Below, one piece after another: positions 25,693-37,523 of a stretch of 64,000 nucleotides of DNA; position 1 is the stretch's first letter; each line of letters opens with the position of its first letter. The notes below the pieces were generated by a model. That model saw nothing but the letters and a program-made list of their open reading frames with translations. It was not told the origin of the DNA and did no database searches. The stretch is from Eretmocerus hayati. Taxonomy: Eukaryota; Arthropoda; Insecta; Hymenoptera; Aphelinidae. The stretch is from assembly GCA_029851415.1 (NCBI GenBank), contig CM056741.1, positions 161,869,685 to 161,933,684 on the forward strand, written 5' to 3'. A program made the position numbers and the translations under genes.

Positions 25693-26026
25693 CGAGGGGG
25701 AACCACAGGGTCCAGGTCGCCAATGTGCCCCAAGATTTTTTTATTTTTTTGTACTATCGAGAAGATGAAGAATCCAGAGTAACTCCATCAAATGCGTCTC
25801 CTGTCCAAAGATACAGCCACTGAGATTAACATCGCTCATATAAGCCCATGTTGAAAAGTTATATATATACATAGATATACTGGTAATGCTAACGTTTTTG
25901 CTTGTAGCTCTGAAGAAGAGACCCATTCGACGGAGTTACTCTGGATTTTCCATGTTCTAGGTGATACCAAACTGCAAAAAAAATTTTGGGGATGATTGGC
26001 GACCCGGACCCCGTGGTCCCCCCTTG
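25693..26026. mobile_element. CAAGG-family hairpin MITE, copy 5
   Basis: The left arm CGAGGGGGAACCACAGGGTCC is inverted at the right (GGACCCCGTGGTCCCCCCTTG). The central TATATATACATAGATATACTG-like segment matches the family. Both arms carry CCATCAAATGCGTCTC-like / AGACCCATTCGACGG-like blocks near the centre. Flanks are TGA and TTA. Confidence 0.7.
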
Positions 26027-26029
26027 TTA

Positions 26030-29000
26030 GTGCACACCTTTTCGCTTGGAACTGCCAAAAGGTAATAACTGAGAGTCAAAGACCACGTGAAGATGCACTA
26101 ATTAGCTCTAAAATTCTATTACAATTTCACCGGATTGTACAGAAAATAACACTAATTCTCCACAACAGCGTGGAGAATTTCTGTATAGTTATTCCACCAA
26201 CTCCCTTCCAATCATAGATAGTAAATATCAATCGGCTATGACCTATACTTAGGCGCTGCTGGGGGGGATTATGTGGAAGGGCTTGTAAAGGTTGTATTCT
26301 TGTCCATTTTCGAGTCAAGCAAGCGCACCGATTACGCATAGTTAGTAGAATAATTACGTGTTGCACGTGATTGTACAAACCACATTCGTATAGGCTGCAT
26401 TCAAGTATAATAAGCACTGGTAGTGGCGCACTCGAGAGCTTGCGCATTCTCGTTACCATCGTAATTAGCTCCTCTATAGTTAATTTTGCGGCATTCAGCG
26501 TCATTCCAACTCGCGTTTTGTATATTGTATATATAATTCAATCGAGCTAGAGCCACTATGAAGGATTGCATATATGCACATGGAATGAAAGCTCATTTTG
26601 AGGGTATATTTGAAAGCCAATTGGAGCTCGGCATGAATAATAGAAAAGCGACTGTATAGTTGAAGGGAATGTGTGAAAAAATGATTGGGGATCGTATGTA
26701 ATGAAGCCAGAGGTGTTGCGACGTCTTATTGATCCGGTTCTAGAATGGAACGAAAGAAAAAAGGACATCAAAGTAAACGGTTGTAGGATCCACCTCAGAA
26801 ATTATTCAGCAGAAAAATTCCAGGAGAAACGCGGGTAAAATTTTGAACGGTGAAAAAACACTCATCTCATCGTATTTTTCGTATTTGAGTGGTAACACTA
26901 TCAGAAAACATATGACGTTGGTTAATTAGCTGGTTTTTGTCAATTTCAAATTCAATTCATTTAAATGTAGTTTTTACATACAACCGAGTCCCGAAAGCAA
27001 AAGTTTGCATGGTTGATCCGCATTACTCTTCGCTGAAAGTAGCTTGAGAGAGTAATCAGATCATCTGTATGCAGAATTGGAGATGATATGAGTTCGAATA
27101 TATAGATTAGAAGTGAATAGGTTAAAATAATGATACAAACAGGTAGCCCTCCCCCCCGGTATTTGCGGATGATGTGTATATCCAAAGTTCCGTATATACC
27201 GAGGCCGCAAATAGCGGAACTTTCTCCCTATAGAGATTAGAACTTGTAAGATAGTCCAGAAAACGTATCATTTGTGTGAAGAGTCTAAAAAATTTCATTC
27301 ATGACAGAAATATCGTGCATCGTATGGAAGAATACTAAATATTGGTGTTCAATTCACTGGAAGTTTTAATAAAAAAAATTGAAATCGAGTTGGCCAAAAC
27401 ATGTTGTGACTTTTAAGAAGCATGTGACGATTTTGGTGTTTCTTGTGAAGCTATTGCTAGGGATTTATCTTGTGATTGAGAATCTAATTGACCATTGTAT
27501 CTCTTCCCGAGAGTTTGTCAACAATATCCTTTATTCCATTTGGAAGTGTTGAGTTCATTCGTCTCGTTCCATATTAGACGAAACAGTTACCCGAGACGCA
27601 TCCCTATTTTTAAATGTCTATCAATCTTCGATAGCTCTGCAAATAAACCAAAGTTAGAAATAAAGAACAATTTGATCAACGGCGATGATATTAGCCCGAA
27701 CACGGTCCTGAGTTCTTAGAATCATTTTGGAATAACAAACTTGAATCGAAATTGAACTGAAATCCTGTGCGGGATACTGTAAAAATCTACTGCAAAACTG
27801 CGAATACCGATCGGTTCGCAAACACAAGGACACACCCTCGCATTTAATGAGACCATGAATACTAAATTACGCAAATAACGGGGCCACCTCTGTACGTAAA
27901 ACAAAGAAAAATACTGTATAAGTCAAATGCCTACTATCTTGACTCATTTTTCCTTGTTCATTCTTCAAATTACCTCTAACTTTACTTCGTATGTCTGAGT
28001 TTCTATCAACTACCAATTTTGGCAACTTGTCGAACAAGGCTACTGCTGTGCACGAGTCTTCATTCTTAATTTTTTGTGTTTTCCCGAACAATCGCATTTG
28101 TTCCAACTTATGTAGATATGTTTATTTCTGTAGATTTTTTTGAGATTATCCAGGATGAAGGGAAGGCAATTATTAAGGAACATATATTCGTTCTGCGGAA
28201 GAAGGTAACTTATCGAAAGTACATTCCATTCCCTCCGAAATCATCATCTGTGAATCTACTGGTGACAAAAGTAAATTTTGTTATGCTGGCCTTCTCCGTT
28301 TATATTACATTGTATAATGTGACACTGTTGAATATTCCGTAGAAAATTAGAATTTTATGACGGATTTGAATTTGGAACAAACGAAATACAAGGTCATACT
28401 TTCTTTTCACTCATAATCTAGATGGTAGACGAAGCACATATTTTGTAGAAATATAAGATACTCTGCCACAGGGGATGCAAATCACAACCAACATTTATAT
28501 GATCACACAATTATTTTCTGTACAATAATTTAGATATTTTTAAATCAACTTGCAGCCTCTAAATACCAAACTAACCTTTAAAAAGTCAACCTCACCAGAA
28601 ATCATTCTTTGAAGACGATAAGCATCGTAACGTTCTTTGCAGAATCCAAGCAGTTACTTATACTTGAGAGTGAGGGAGAGGGTGCGTGCGTGGGCGCCAG
28701 AGTAAAAAATAGAGTCCAGGGAGGCGTTACACAAGGAGGGGATCGTGCAAGACGAAAAAAAGCCACATCCTCTACTCTGATAGCAGTGACGACGGATGTG
28801 CACGCACTCGCGCGCAAAGTCGCGCTCGAAAAAAATGCGCGTGCCGCATAAGTATTCCAAAGTAAGGGTCGGAGACTGACACCACTGACGAGAGTAATAT
28901 GTATATGAAGAGTGGTAAAATTTTACTCGACGACGACATAGACGACGGTACGGTTAGCTCATGGTGCGAAGGGTGGCGCTTCCACCTCGGAATTTTCTTG

Positions 29001-29644
29001 CTTTGCGATGCGTGTGGAGAACCCAAGAGTAGGTGCGACTCAACCCCGTTCCGCAGTCGCGCACATCGTGTTGCTATTCTATGCAGGAGGTGAAGCTTTG
29101 CCCGCCTTTTTTCACGGGCCGAGTGCGAATCACGACACTCTCGGTGGTAGCAAAGTAGTACATGTAAATGACAGGAAGGATGGGAAGAAGGCATAATTAT
29201 GAGCGACCTTTTGACGCCACGACTCGTCGCTTGGCTTTATTACTCATTAGCAAAGAACCCTTTTTTGTTAGATTCATCTCTAAGACTGACTTTGCAAAGG
29301 TAGCATTTTTCTGTATTCGGTGCGAGGGGAGAAATCTTGGAGAAGTCATCCAATGATTCACAATTGGCTGCCGTGATCAAAACTGTACGTTGCACGAGTC
29401 GATGATTTTCAACATTTTGTAAGATGGGTGGATCTAAAAATTGTATCAACTATACACAGATCTTGTAATTTTCATGCTATGTGATACCAAGATCTGATAT
29501 CATTCAGGTTCACGACAGCAATGTTCTATTGTTCAAAGTCAGACTGCAATCGATTCGAAATTTCAACATAGAATCTTATATTGAACCTCGCGAGTAACCC
29601 TCGAAGAATTCCTAAAAATATATGACGGTTTCAATTTTTTATTG
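26030..29644. other. Non-coding stretch with a CpG-rich island
   Basis: No gene recognised. A CpG-rich segment at about 28,650-29,130 has many overlapping open frames on both strands, as expected for GC-rich sequence with few stops, and could be a promoter or regulatory island. No initiator/TATA pair stands out. Confidence 0.4.
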
Positions 29645-30504
29645 CCGTCAACTGGGGTAATTTTGGGGAAAAAATCGCATCTTGTCCCTTCAAATTCGTG
29701 TAACTTGTACGTCTTACACCAAAGGCGCATTGTATGTGTAGTCAATCGAAAGCTTACAGCTTCAGCTCTCGATTGCGGTGTTTATGAAGTACATTTGGAC
29801 ATCTCCAAGTGAAGATATGAGCGCTCAAAGTCGTGTCCCAAAGTTAAACCGGTTCGGGGTAACTTTGGGACAGCATACATTGTATAAGGGATTCCACGGC
29901 TACCATCAACTGGGGTAACTTTAGGACAAAAATCGTATTGCTCTCCTTAAAACCCATGTAATTTGTATATCTCGAATTGCATTATGTCTGTGTTCAATCG
30001 AAAACTCACACTTTCAGCTCTCGATTGACAAGTATTAGTGTATATTCGGACACCCTTGGTCAGAAATATGGGCACTCAAAGTCGTGTCCCAAAGTTACCC
30101 CGGTTTGCAAAAGAAAACACATTCTTTTCAAATTTCACGATACAGAATTGAAAGAAGGTAAAAGTACGCCAATGTAATGATGGATTCGTCCAGATATCTG
30201 TACGGAAAAGTGAAAACTAGCCCAGTCACCTTGGAGTCACCCTGCAAATGTCGGTATCACACTCATTTTTCCGAAAGACTCCTTTGGGATTGGAAACATG
30301 CTCTTAAAGAAGTCCGTCTATATATTATCTCACAACTTATAGAGGACCTCGCGCCGGTGCAAATCGTTGCTCATGCGTGCCTCAAGTGGGGAGAACAGGT
30401 ACCAAAGTCTCAGGATTATCTGCCTTGCTGGTCTCTCGATAATGTCTCTTTGATGGGTTGTCTCAAAGTTACTCCACATGTCCCAAAGTTACCCCAGTTG
30501 ACGG
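29645..30504. mobile_element. TIR element with GGGGTAACTTTGGGACA ends, left part tandemly duplicated
   Basis: CCGTCAACTGGGGTAA at 29,645 and CCATCAACTGGGGTAAC at 29,903 start two direct copies of a block of about 250 bp. The right end at 30,480-30,504 is the inverse, TTACCCCAGTTGACGG. TA precedes the second start (29,901-29,902) and follows the right end (30,505-30,506), so the TA-flanked element may be 29,903-30,504 with an extra left block. The 149-codon frame at 30,177-30,626 runs through the right TIR and is not credible. Confidence 0.7.
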
Positions 30505-31687
30505 TACCTCAACCTAAAATTGCCATGTTCAAAGATGATTTCAGGGCTCTCGCAATAAATAACCTCATCTTCGCTTGCAATCCCCTGCCAGGCACCTGTC
30601 CTACGGAAATACACTATTTCTGGTGAAAACTCTATCTTTCACTCATTCCTGGTTTGTGCATTAGCTCACTCATGTTTTTTCGAGATGAAAACTTCAGTCA
30701 CATATGCTCATATTCACAATATAAACTGTGCGTGGATTCCGCATTTGTTATAGTTATGACGGGTAACCACGATAATTTCATAAAAACACATGAAAAATGA
30801 GCTCTGAATTCTCCTATCTGTCATGATTTTTCCCCATTCTAACCTGAAACTGTGGCTTTCATTCGCGGTTGGAAGATTCGCAGGATGAAAAATTATAATT
30901 GTTCCAGCACTCGAACATACGACCCCAGAGCATTAACGCTCTATTTTTGAGCAAGACTCATCTTTTTTATATCCAATGCGTGAGGAACTTTTTTAGAGAA
31001 CCACTAAAGATTCTCTACGCAATGGAGCAAGATTGATATATGACAAATTTAAAAGTTCTTGTAGTCTGAATGTGGTAAAACTAAACCGTATTAATATTTA
31101 AGATCGGATTAGAGTATCAGGGCCCAGGAGGTTTGAAATTTTATTGATTAAAAAACGTCATTCTCTGAGTTACTTCACTCTGAAACTATACATTACAAAC
31201 TATTTAGTGACCTGCCGTAGAATGAGTTATATTCTTTAGTCAACATTCACGAAACTTGTTTGAGTTTCTGGAGCGATTTTCTAGATCATAATCCATGAAT
31301 ATTTGTGCGATGTCAATCTTGAAAATGACGGAGTTTGCCGCGAGAATTCGAATTCCAAAGTACTGAGGTTGACGATCCCCATGAGTGAGTTCCAGGATCT
31401 CTTGAGATCATTGCATGATTCATGGAGGGAAAGTCTCCAACGGGTTCACAATTACGCAAAAGAAGACTCGCGAAAATCCAGGAATTTTGAATCTTCCTAT
31501 CATGTCTTCCATTCCACTCACAATCAGTCCAAGAATTATGAATGATTCGTGAGGTTTCTCTAATAATCCCGAGTACTGGTTTCCAAGATAGTTAGCTATA
31601 CTTACTTGTATGTTGTTAGGCATTTCTATCAGACCTGGGGATTTTCCAGGTTAGATAGTCTCAGAACGGAAAAAATCCAGCATCAAA

Positions 31688-31819
31688 AGCTTTATTCGAT
31701 TATGCTAGTTCGGAACGTTCGGACTGTTCGGATTCTCGGACCTCTTTTTCTAATACAATGAGTAAGAGAGAGAGGTCCGAGAGTCCGAACAGTCCGAACT
31801 AGTATAATCGAATAGAGCT
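31688..31819. repeat. Short inverted repeat (about 60-bp arms)
   Basis: AGCTTTATTCGATTATGCTAG..CGGACTGTTCGGA pairs with TCCGAACAGTCCG..CTAGTATAATCGAATAGAGCT. The left arm carries a short extra GTTCGGA-type duplication, so the stem has one bulge. Confidence 0.8.
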
Positions 31820-32909
31820 AAAGTACAGTGTTGGCAGGAAATAATAGAATGCTTCTCCGAAGTGTGGCGGTTTTTGTTAATGGATTTTCAACGCTCACCA
31901 CAGTAAATCATTTCGCAATCAAAATTTACCAATTATTCGACTTGCCAAACAGAATGTCAATTATCGAGTCAAAATGACGAGTACTAAAAAGGGTCAATCA
32001 AGAATCCAAAAATTGAACGGTTTCAAGGCTCGAAAAAAACGACAAGCTGAGATTGTACTTATACAAATAATTGATCTTCACACTCAGGTAACCGAACAAT
32101 TTAAATTTCCATGGCACCTCCAGGCATTTGGAATTAACTTCCAGGTTAGCCGGTTATCAAATCTTATCCCTGGATTTTCCAGGTCTCTCCTCTTCTCCAA
32201 GTCAGTAGACACCCCGTCTGTGTATTTGCTACTTAAAAAATCCTTAAAACAAATTGACTTCTTAGCACGTCTGCCCTTACTCTCGCTTACATATTCATCG
32301 GACGGGCGTTGAATAGCTCAACACTCAATAATAACCCTCCCGCGCACTCGTTTTACCTCGCTCCGGCGGTTCTCGCACGCGATCAAATTTAACGCCGTCG
32401 CGGCTCCTTTCGCACATCATCGCAAGTCGACTGCGCACCTCGCAAATAAAATTCTGCACCCTCTTGACAAGAATTTAATAAGATGAGTAGGTGCACAAGC
32501 TTCGAATCGTTGAACCAAAGCATCCATGGCGTTCTTTTTTCGCGCGCGCGCATCCGAGAATCGGTGCGTTAATTAGCACTTCTTCCCTCAGAACCACACC
32601 AGACAGTAATTTATGAAGTGAATTTTTTTTTCTTCTTCCGTACTCTATGTGGGTAAGGTATATGAAAAAGCAGATCAAGTAGGCGTCGATGCTCTCTTCG
32701 TCGGGAATCCAGGCTATTGACACGATTCAAGTGCGTTGCACGTCGCAGTGCGATGTCAATGTATATAATACGTCGATGACGACGACGATGCGAATAAGCT
32801 TGCGGATGACGAGCTTGCAGCGTATATCTACAATGTACAACCTGCTTGCCTCTCGCAGTGCATCATGGTGGTTTCTATCTGTATTATTGGATCGACTTGT
32901 TTGAGGGCT

Positions 32910-32910
32910 A

Positions 32911-32938
<28 letters not shown>
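32910..32938. repeat. (CTG)n microsatellite
   Basis: About nine CTG units followed by TTGCTG. Confidence 0.9.
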
Positions 32939-32941
<3 letters not shown>

Positions 32942-33141
32942 TGCGTGACGTCAATCGCCAAAGGAACGCGAGCGACATAATTAGCTGTCGAATTGGGAAC
33001 CGTGCACGATTGTGACAACGAGTATATAGAGTATATAGACGGGTATATATCGATGTCAATGAATGCGCAAACCGTGTACTCAAGTGAACAAGCCAGTGCT
33101 CGTTTGATCGGCTCTATGAATGTACTGTGAATTCAGCGATG

Positions 33142-33144
<3 letters not shown>

Positions 33145-33179
<35 letters not shown>
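33145..33179. repeat. (TA)n run at the insertion site of the fold-back element
   Basis: A continuous TA run abuts the left end of the 4.34-kb element. TATATATA resumes after its right end (37,522 on), so the element went into a TA microsatellite. Confidence 0.9.
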
Positions 33180-33182
<3 letters not shown>

Positions 33183-33840
33183 TCTGATTCATTAAGTGTG
33201 TACATGCCATGACCGGGATGTGGGAAAAAATTTGTATTTTTAAACGAGTTATTTGTAAAAATTCGTAATAGCTGTCAGAATTTGTAACTTTTGATAGAAA
33301 TGTGATTCATAATCATTACATTTGAAATTTTTGAAAGCGGGTGCCAACTTCACATGCGTAATGTTTCACCTTCCAACCATTACATAAAAAACACGTGTTT
33401 ATTATGTAATGATTATTGTTTCGCTATGGAGGTTATGTGTTTAATTTGCGCGTAGTGTTGTGATTTGTGCAATTTCTTCACATATAGTGATTCTCGTTCT
33501 GTTTTTTGGCTCTCTCTTCTCTTAATCTGCCCGCGGAGCCCCGCGAGAAGGAGAGTGTAATAACGTCATCTCACAGAACAGGGGGTCATAACAATGTCTT
33601 ACGCACACAAAAGCACAACTTCCACACCGATACGGGTGCCTCTACATACGTGTGGAAGTTGTGCGTTAGTAGTGGAAAGTCGTGAGAGCGGGTAGAGGGC
33701 TGTATACTGAGCAGCGAAAGGGTTACTGATACTCATTTTTGCTGTTTTTTAAGATAATAGTTTGATTTCGTGACAGCAAATTTTTGATCAACATTCCCAT
33801 TCAATTGCATAATTTCTTCACCAAATGTCCTTGTATCTAT
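33180..33840 (+). repeat. Left 661-bp terminal inverted repeat
   Basis: Starts CAGTCTGATTCATTAAG and ends near CAAATGTCCTTGTATCTA. The inverse is at 36,861-37,521 with only scattered differences (for example ATGTCC against ATGGCC). Confidence 0.9.
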
Positions 33841-34280
33841 CTATGCATTCGCGCGCGTTAATCTGCACCCCCAGTAGCATACGCGAATATCCATGGTTGA
33901 TTGGTCACGTAAAATGTTCAGGACGAGACCATTATTCTGCGTATTTGCGTACGCGAATACGCGAATACCATTCACTTGGGTAGCGTACGCAAATGATCAT
34001 GGTTTGGTAGTCACACATTCAAGGGGAGGTGCACCCCAAACTTTCAAGTCTGGTCTGAAAAATCATGGTGGGTTGGAGATTCTGATTTATGAGTATTTTT
34101 TCGATCTGAAAAAGATGGCTTAGTCACTTTTTCGGAAAAATAATACGTCATCCATATGTATTTCCGGGTTCGCGTACAATTGGCCAGATCACCGAACCCA
34201 TACGACATTCGGTTCAAAACCACAGAAAAAACACCAGAAAAAATCTGCAGGCCGATCCATCGATTCCTGTCAGACGATAT

Positions 34281-36141
34281 ACATTATTTTCGGCTTGTCT
34301 ATACGGCCGGACTCGCGTACGCGAAAAGAGAGTTCTGGTGGACGACGCATGTGACGTCTTCGCCGAAAAAATCCCTAGGAAATCCGTCGCGTACGCGAAA
34401 GACCGCGAGCCCTGGGCCCAGCCTTCGCGTACGCGAAAGGGCCCATTCTTCGCGTACGGGAAAATTTTCGGAAAGTCGCCTCGCAAAAATCTTCGCGTAC
34501 GCGAACCGGAAAATTTTTCGCGTACGCGAAAATGGGCTCCCTTCGCGTGAGCGAAAAATTTTCCGGTCCGCGCACGCGAAGATTTTTGCGGGGCGACTTT
34601 CCGAAAATTTTCCCGTGCGCGAAGGGAGCCCATCTTCGCGTACGCGAAGACTTCGCAAGGTGTCAGTCTGAATATGGAGAACAAGCACATTTTCGTGTAC
34701 GCGAAGGAAGAAGCCTTCGCGTACGCAAAGAATTCCTGATTTTGCATAAACGAAAATGGCGTGGAATTGTTTCCCGCTTCAATACGAACTACGAGGGCGA
34801 AGGGAGCCCATTCTTTGCCTACGCGAAGACTTTGCGAGGTGCGCGTCCAAAAGTTTTCGCGTACGCGAAGGCTTTGCAGAGCTCCAATACGAACTAATTT
34901 GGCGTGAGCGAGTGACCAGCAGGTCTGTGTAGACCACATTCGCGTACGCGAACAAGAAAGGCGAGCTACTCAATTGTCAGGTACGCGAAGGGAGCACAAT
35001 TTTGCGTACGCTAAGCCTTAACGAGTCACTTTCCCAAATAATTTCGCGTACGCGAAGGGGATACGATTTCGCGTGCGCGAAATTTGTATGTCATTCACTC
35101 TCGCCTTTTCAGTCAAAATGAATTCATAATCTCGGCTCCAAGATGGAGAACAACTTGTGAGCAGTTTTTGTTGACATTTTTCCTAACCCTTCGTCTCTCC
35201 CTGTCCACCGCATACTATGGATAGCACAAAATTCGAGGAACTCGAAATGTGATTGCATCTGGTGTGCTTTTTGAGCTCTTAATTAAGGGTGATGACAGAC
35301 AAAGCACTACGCCAGGATTTCACGCCACGACGCGCTATCGCACGCCACGGGACCAAAATTCATTCCTGCAAACCCAACCATCGATGGATTGAATTTATTC
35401 TTTGCAGCACAGTCGTGGATTATGAGAACGAATCGAATCCATCGGATAGTTGGGTTTGCAGCAATAAATCTCCGTTCTGTGGCGTGCGATAGCGCGTCGA
35501 ATTTGTGGATGCGCACCTCGCAAAGTCTTCGCGTCCGCGAAGAATGGGCTTCCTTCCCCCTCGTAGTTCGTATTGAAGCGAGAATCAATTTCACGCTTTT
35601 GTCGCGCGTGCGAGATCAGGAATTCTTCGCGTACGCGAAGGCTTCTTTCTTCGCGTACGCGAAAATATGCCTGTTCTCCATATTCGGACCGACACCTTGC
35701 AAAGTCTTCGCGCACGCGAAACCATGGCCCTTTCGCGTACGCGAAAAATTTGGGAAAGTCGCCTCGCAAAAGTCTTCGCGTGCGCGAACCGGAAAATTTT
35801 TCGCGTACGCGAAAGGGTCCGTCCTTCGCGTACGCGAAAATTTTCGGAAAGTCGCCCCGCAAAATCTTCGCGTGCGCGAACCGGAAAATTTTTCCTTCGC
35901 GTACGCGAAAAATTTTCCGGTTCGCGTACGCGAAGATTTTTGCGAGGCGACATTCCGAAAAATTTCGCGTACGCAAAGAATGGGCCCTTTCGCGTACGCG
36001 AAGGCTGGGCCCAGGGCCCGCGGTCTTTCGCATACGCGATGGATTTCCTAGGGATTTTTTCGGCGAAGACGTCACATGCGTCGTCCACCAGAATTCTCTT
36101 TTCGCGTACGCGAATCCGGTCGTATAGACAAGCCGATACAT
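34281..36141. repeat. Array of 14-bp palindromes in a second inverted repeat
   Basis: I count about 16 exact copies of TTCGCGTACGCGAA between about 34,400 and 36,120, plus some 20 one- or two-base variants (for example GTGCGC, GTCCGC or TACGCAAA forms). The exact copies include 34,424-34,437 and several in 35,620-36,110. The spacers (such as GGAAAATTTTT and GAAAGTCGCC) are inverted between the two arms. The three reading frames of the palindrome give FAYAK, RVRE and SRTR on either strand, which explains the long overlapping open frames. Confidence 0.9.
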
Positions 36142-36700
36142 TTTTTCCTGCCAAAATCCTGAATTTTCTCGTCGAAATGCCTCGCAACTCGAGAAATATC
36201 GATTATTTCGAGAAACAACGGAAACCCCCTTTTGTTTTGATCGAAAAATTACATCGGAATTGTGAAAAACAATCCTCGGTCAAAATTTGAAATTCCCACC
36301 GGACATGCATGTGGTCTCACAGAATTCGGTGGATCGATCTGTAGATTTTCTAAACAACCAGATCACTCGCATCTTATGCACGCAACGCGTGGGCGTAGTG
36401 TCAAGCGAGTGGTCTAGACTTCCATGCTAATGAACAACAATTCTAAGGGCGTTAAAACGAACAGAAAAATTAACTTATTAAATTTAAATTTTTGAATTTT
36501 CAAACTTAAATACAAATTAAATGATTAAATCTCATTAGATTGAATTCTCACAATTGGATTTTAAAGCAGAGATTCAAGATATTTTTGCTCAAAAAGCCTC
36601 TATATTGTTTGACACTGGGAGGGAAGAGATGCCAAATCACTGGGCTCTCCCCTGAGGGATACTCTACAACTCGTAGAAGAGCAAAAGTTGTCCAGATCGA

Positions 36701-36708
36701 GTATAAAA
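36701..36708 (+). promoter_or_regulatory. TATA-box-like site inside the fold-back element
   Basis: GTATAAAAG lies between the inner palindrome array and the right TIR. If used, it would drive transcription rightward into the TIR. There is no independent evidence that it is active. Confidence 0.25.
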
Positions 36709-36860
36709 GAGAAAGCGTCGAGGAAACAAAACAACACACACACACGGACAAAGGGCCTCAAAGATTAGTCTAATCTCAAGTTTGGGATACTTCCTGGAGA
36801 AAAAGTATTATCTCCAATCGATAGATCTCGGCGAGAGGAAGAAAATGGTCTAACCATTTT

Positions 36861-37521
36861 TAGATACAAGGCCATTTGGTGAAGAAAATATGCATTTGAA
36901 TGGGAATGTTGATCAAAAATTTGCTGTCACGAAATCAAACTATTATCTTAAAAAACAGCAAAAAATGAGTATCAGTAACCCCTTCGCTGCTCAGTATACA
37001 GCCCTCTACCCGCTCTCACGACTTTCCACTACTAACGCACAACTTCCACACGTATGTAGAGGCACCCGTATCGGTGTGGAAGTTGTGCTTTTGTGTGCGT
37101 AAGACATTGTTATGACCCCCTGTTCTGTGAGATGACGTTATTACACTCTCCTTCTCGCGGGGCTCCGCGGGCAGATTAAGAGAAGAAACAGCCAAAAAAC
37201 AGAACAAGAATCACTATATGTGAAGAAATTGCACAAATCACAACACTACGCGCAAATTAAACACATAACCTCCATAGCGAAACAATAATCATTACATAAT
37301 AAACACGTGTTTTTTATGTAATGGTTGGAAGGTGAAACATTACGCATGTGAAGTTGGCACCCGCTTTCAAAAATTTCAAATGTAATGATTATGAATCATA
37401 TTTCTATCAAAAGTTACAAATTCTGACAGCTATTACGAATTTTTACAAATAACTCGTTTAAAAATACAAATTTTTTCCCGCATCCCGGTCATGGCATGTA
37501 CACACTTAATGAATCAGACTG
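36861..37521 (-). repeat. Right 661-bp terminal inverted repeat
   Basis: Inverse of 33,180-33,840, ending CTTAATGAATCAGACTG followed by TA. Confidence 0.9.
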
Positions 37522-37523
37522 TA

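Larger units (their letters stand above)
30507..33144. other. Non-coding stretch
   Basis: Apart from the hairpin at 31,688-31,819 and the CTG run at 32,910-32,938, I recognise nothing. The segment around 32,330-32,580 is CpG-rich. Confidence 0.4.
33180..37521. mobile_element. 4.34-kb Tc1/mariner-like fold-back element with nested palindromes
   Basis: The ends are CAGTCTGATTCATTAAGTG and its inverse, flanked by TA. The terminal inverted repeats are each 661 bp (33,180-33,840 and 36,861-37,521) and match closely, including a small internal stem (CACAACTTCCACAC..GTGTGGAAGTTGTG) in each. Inside lies a second inverted repeat (34,281-34,860 against 35,505-36,141), and at the centre a third (35,328-35,499, edges CGACGCGCTATCGCACG and its inverse). 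No transposase domain is found, so it would need a transposase from elsewhere. The TA duplication and CAGT end fit Tc1/mariner, though the size and long TIRs are unusual for a MITE. Long open frames inside are artefacts of stop-free palindromes. Confidence 0.9.

Noticed and set aside
30177..30626. 149-codon plus-strand frame
   Set aside because: It runs through the right terminal repeat of a TIR element; no domain.
34214..36187. Long Arg/Ala/Lys-rich open frames (up to about 248 codons) on both strands
   Set aside because: They are translations of the stop-free palindrome TTCGCGTACGCGAA and overlap in several frames on both strands; no initiation, splice or domain support.
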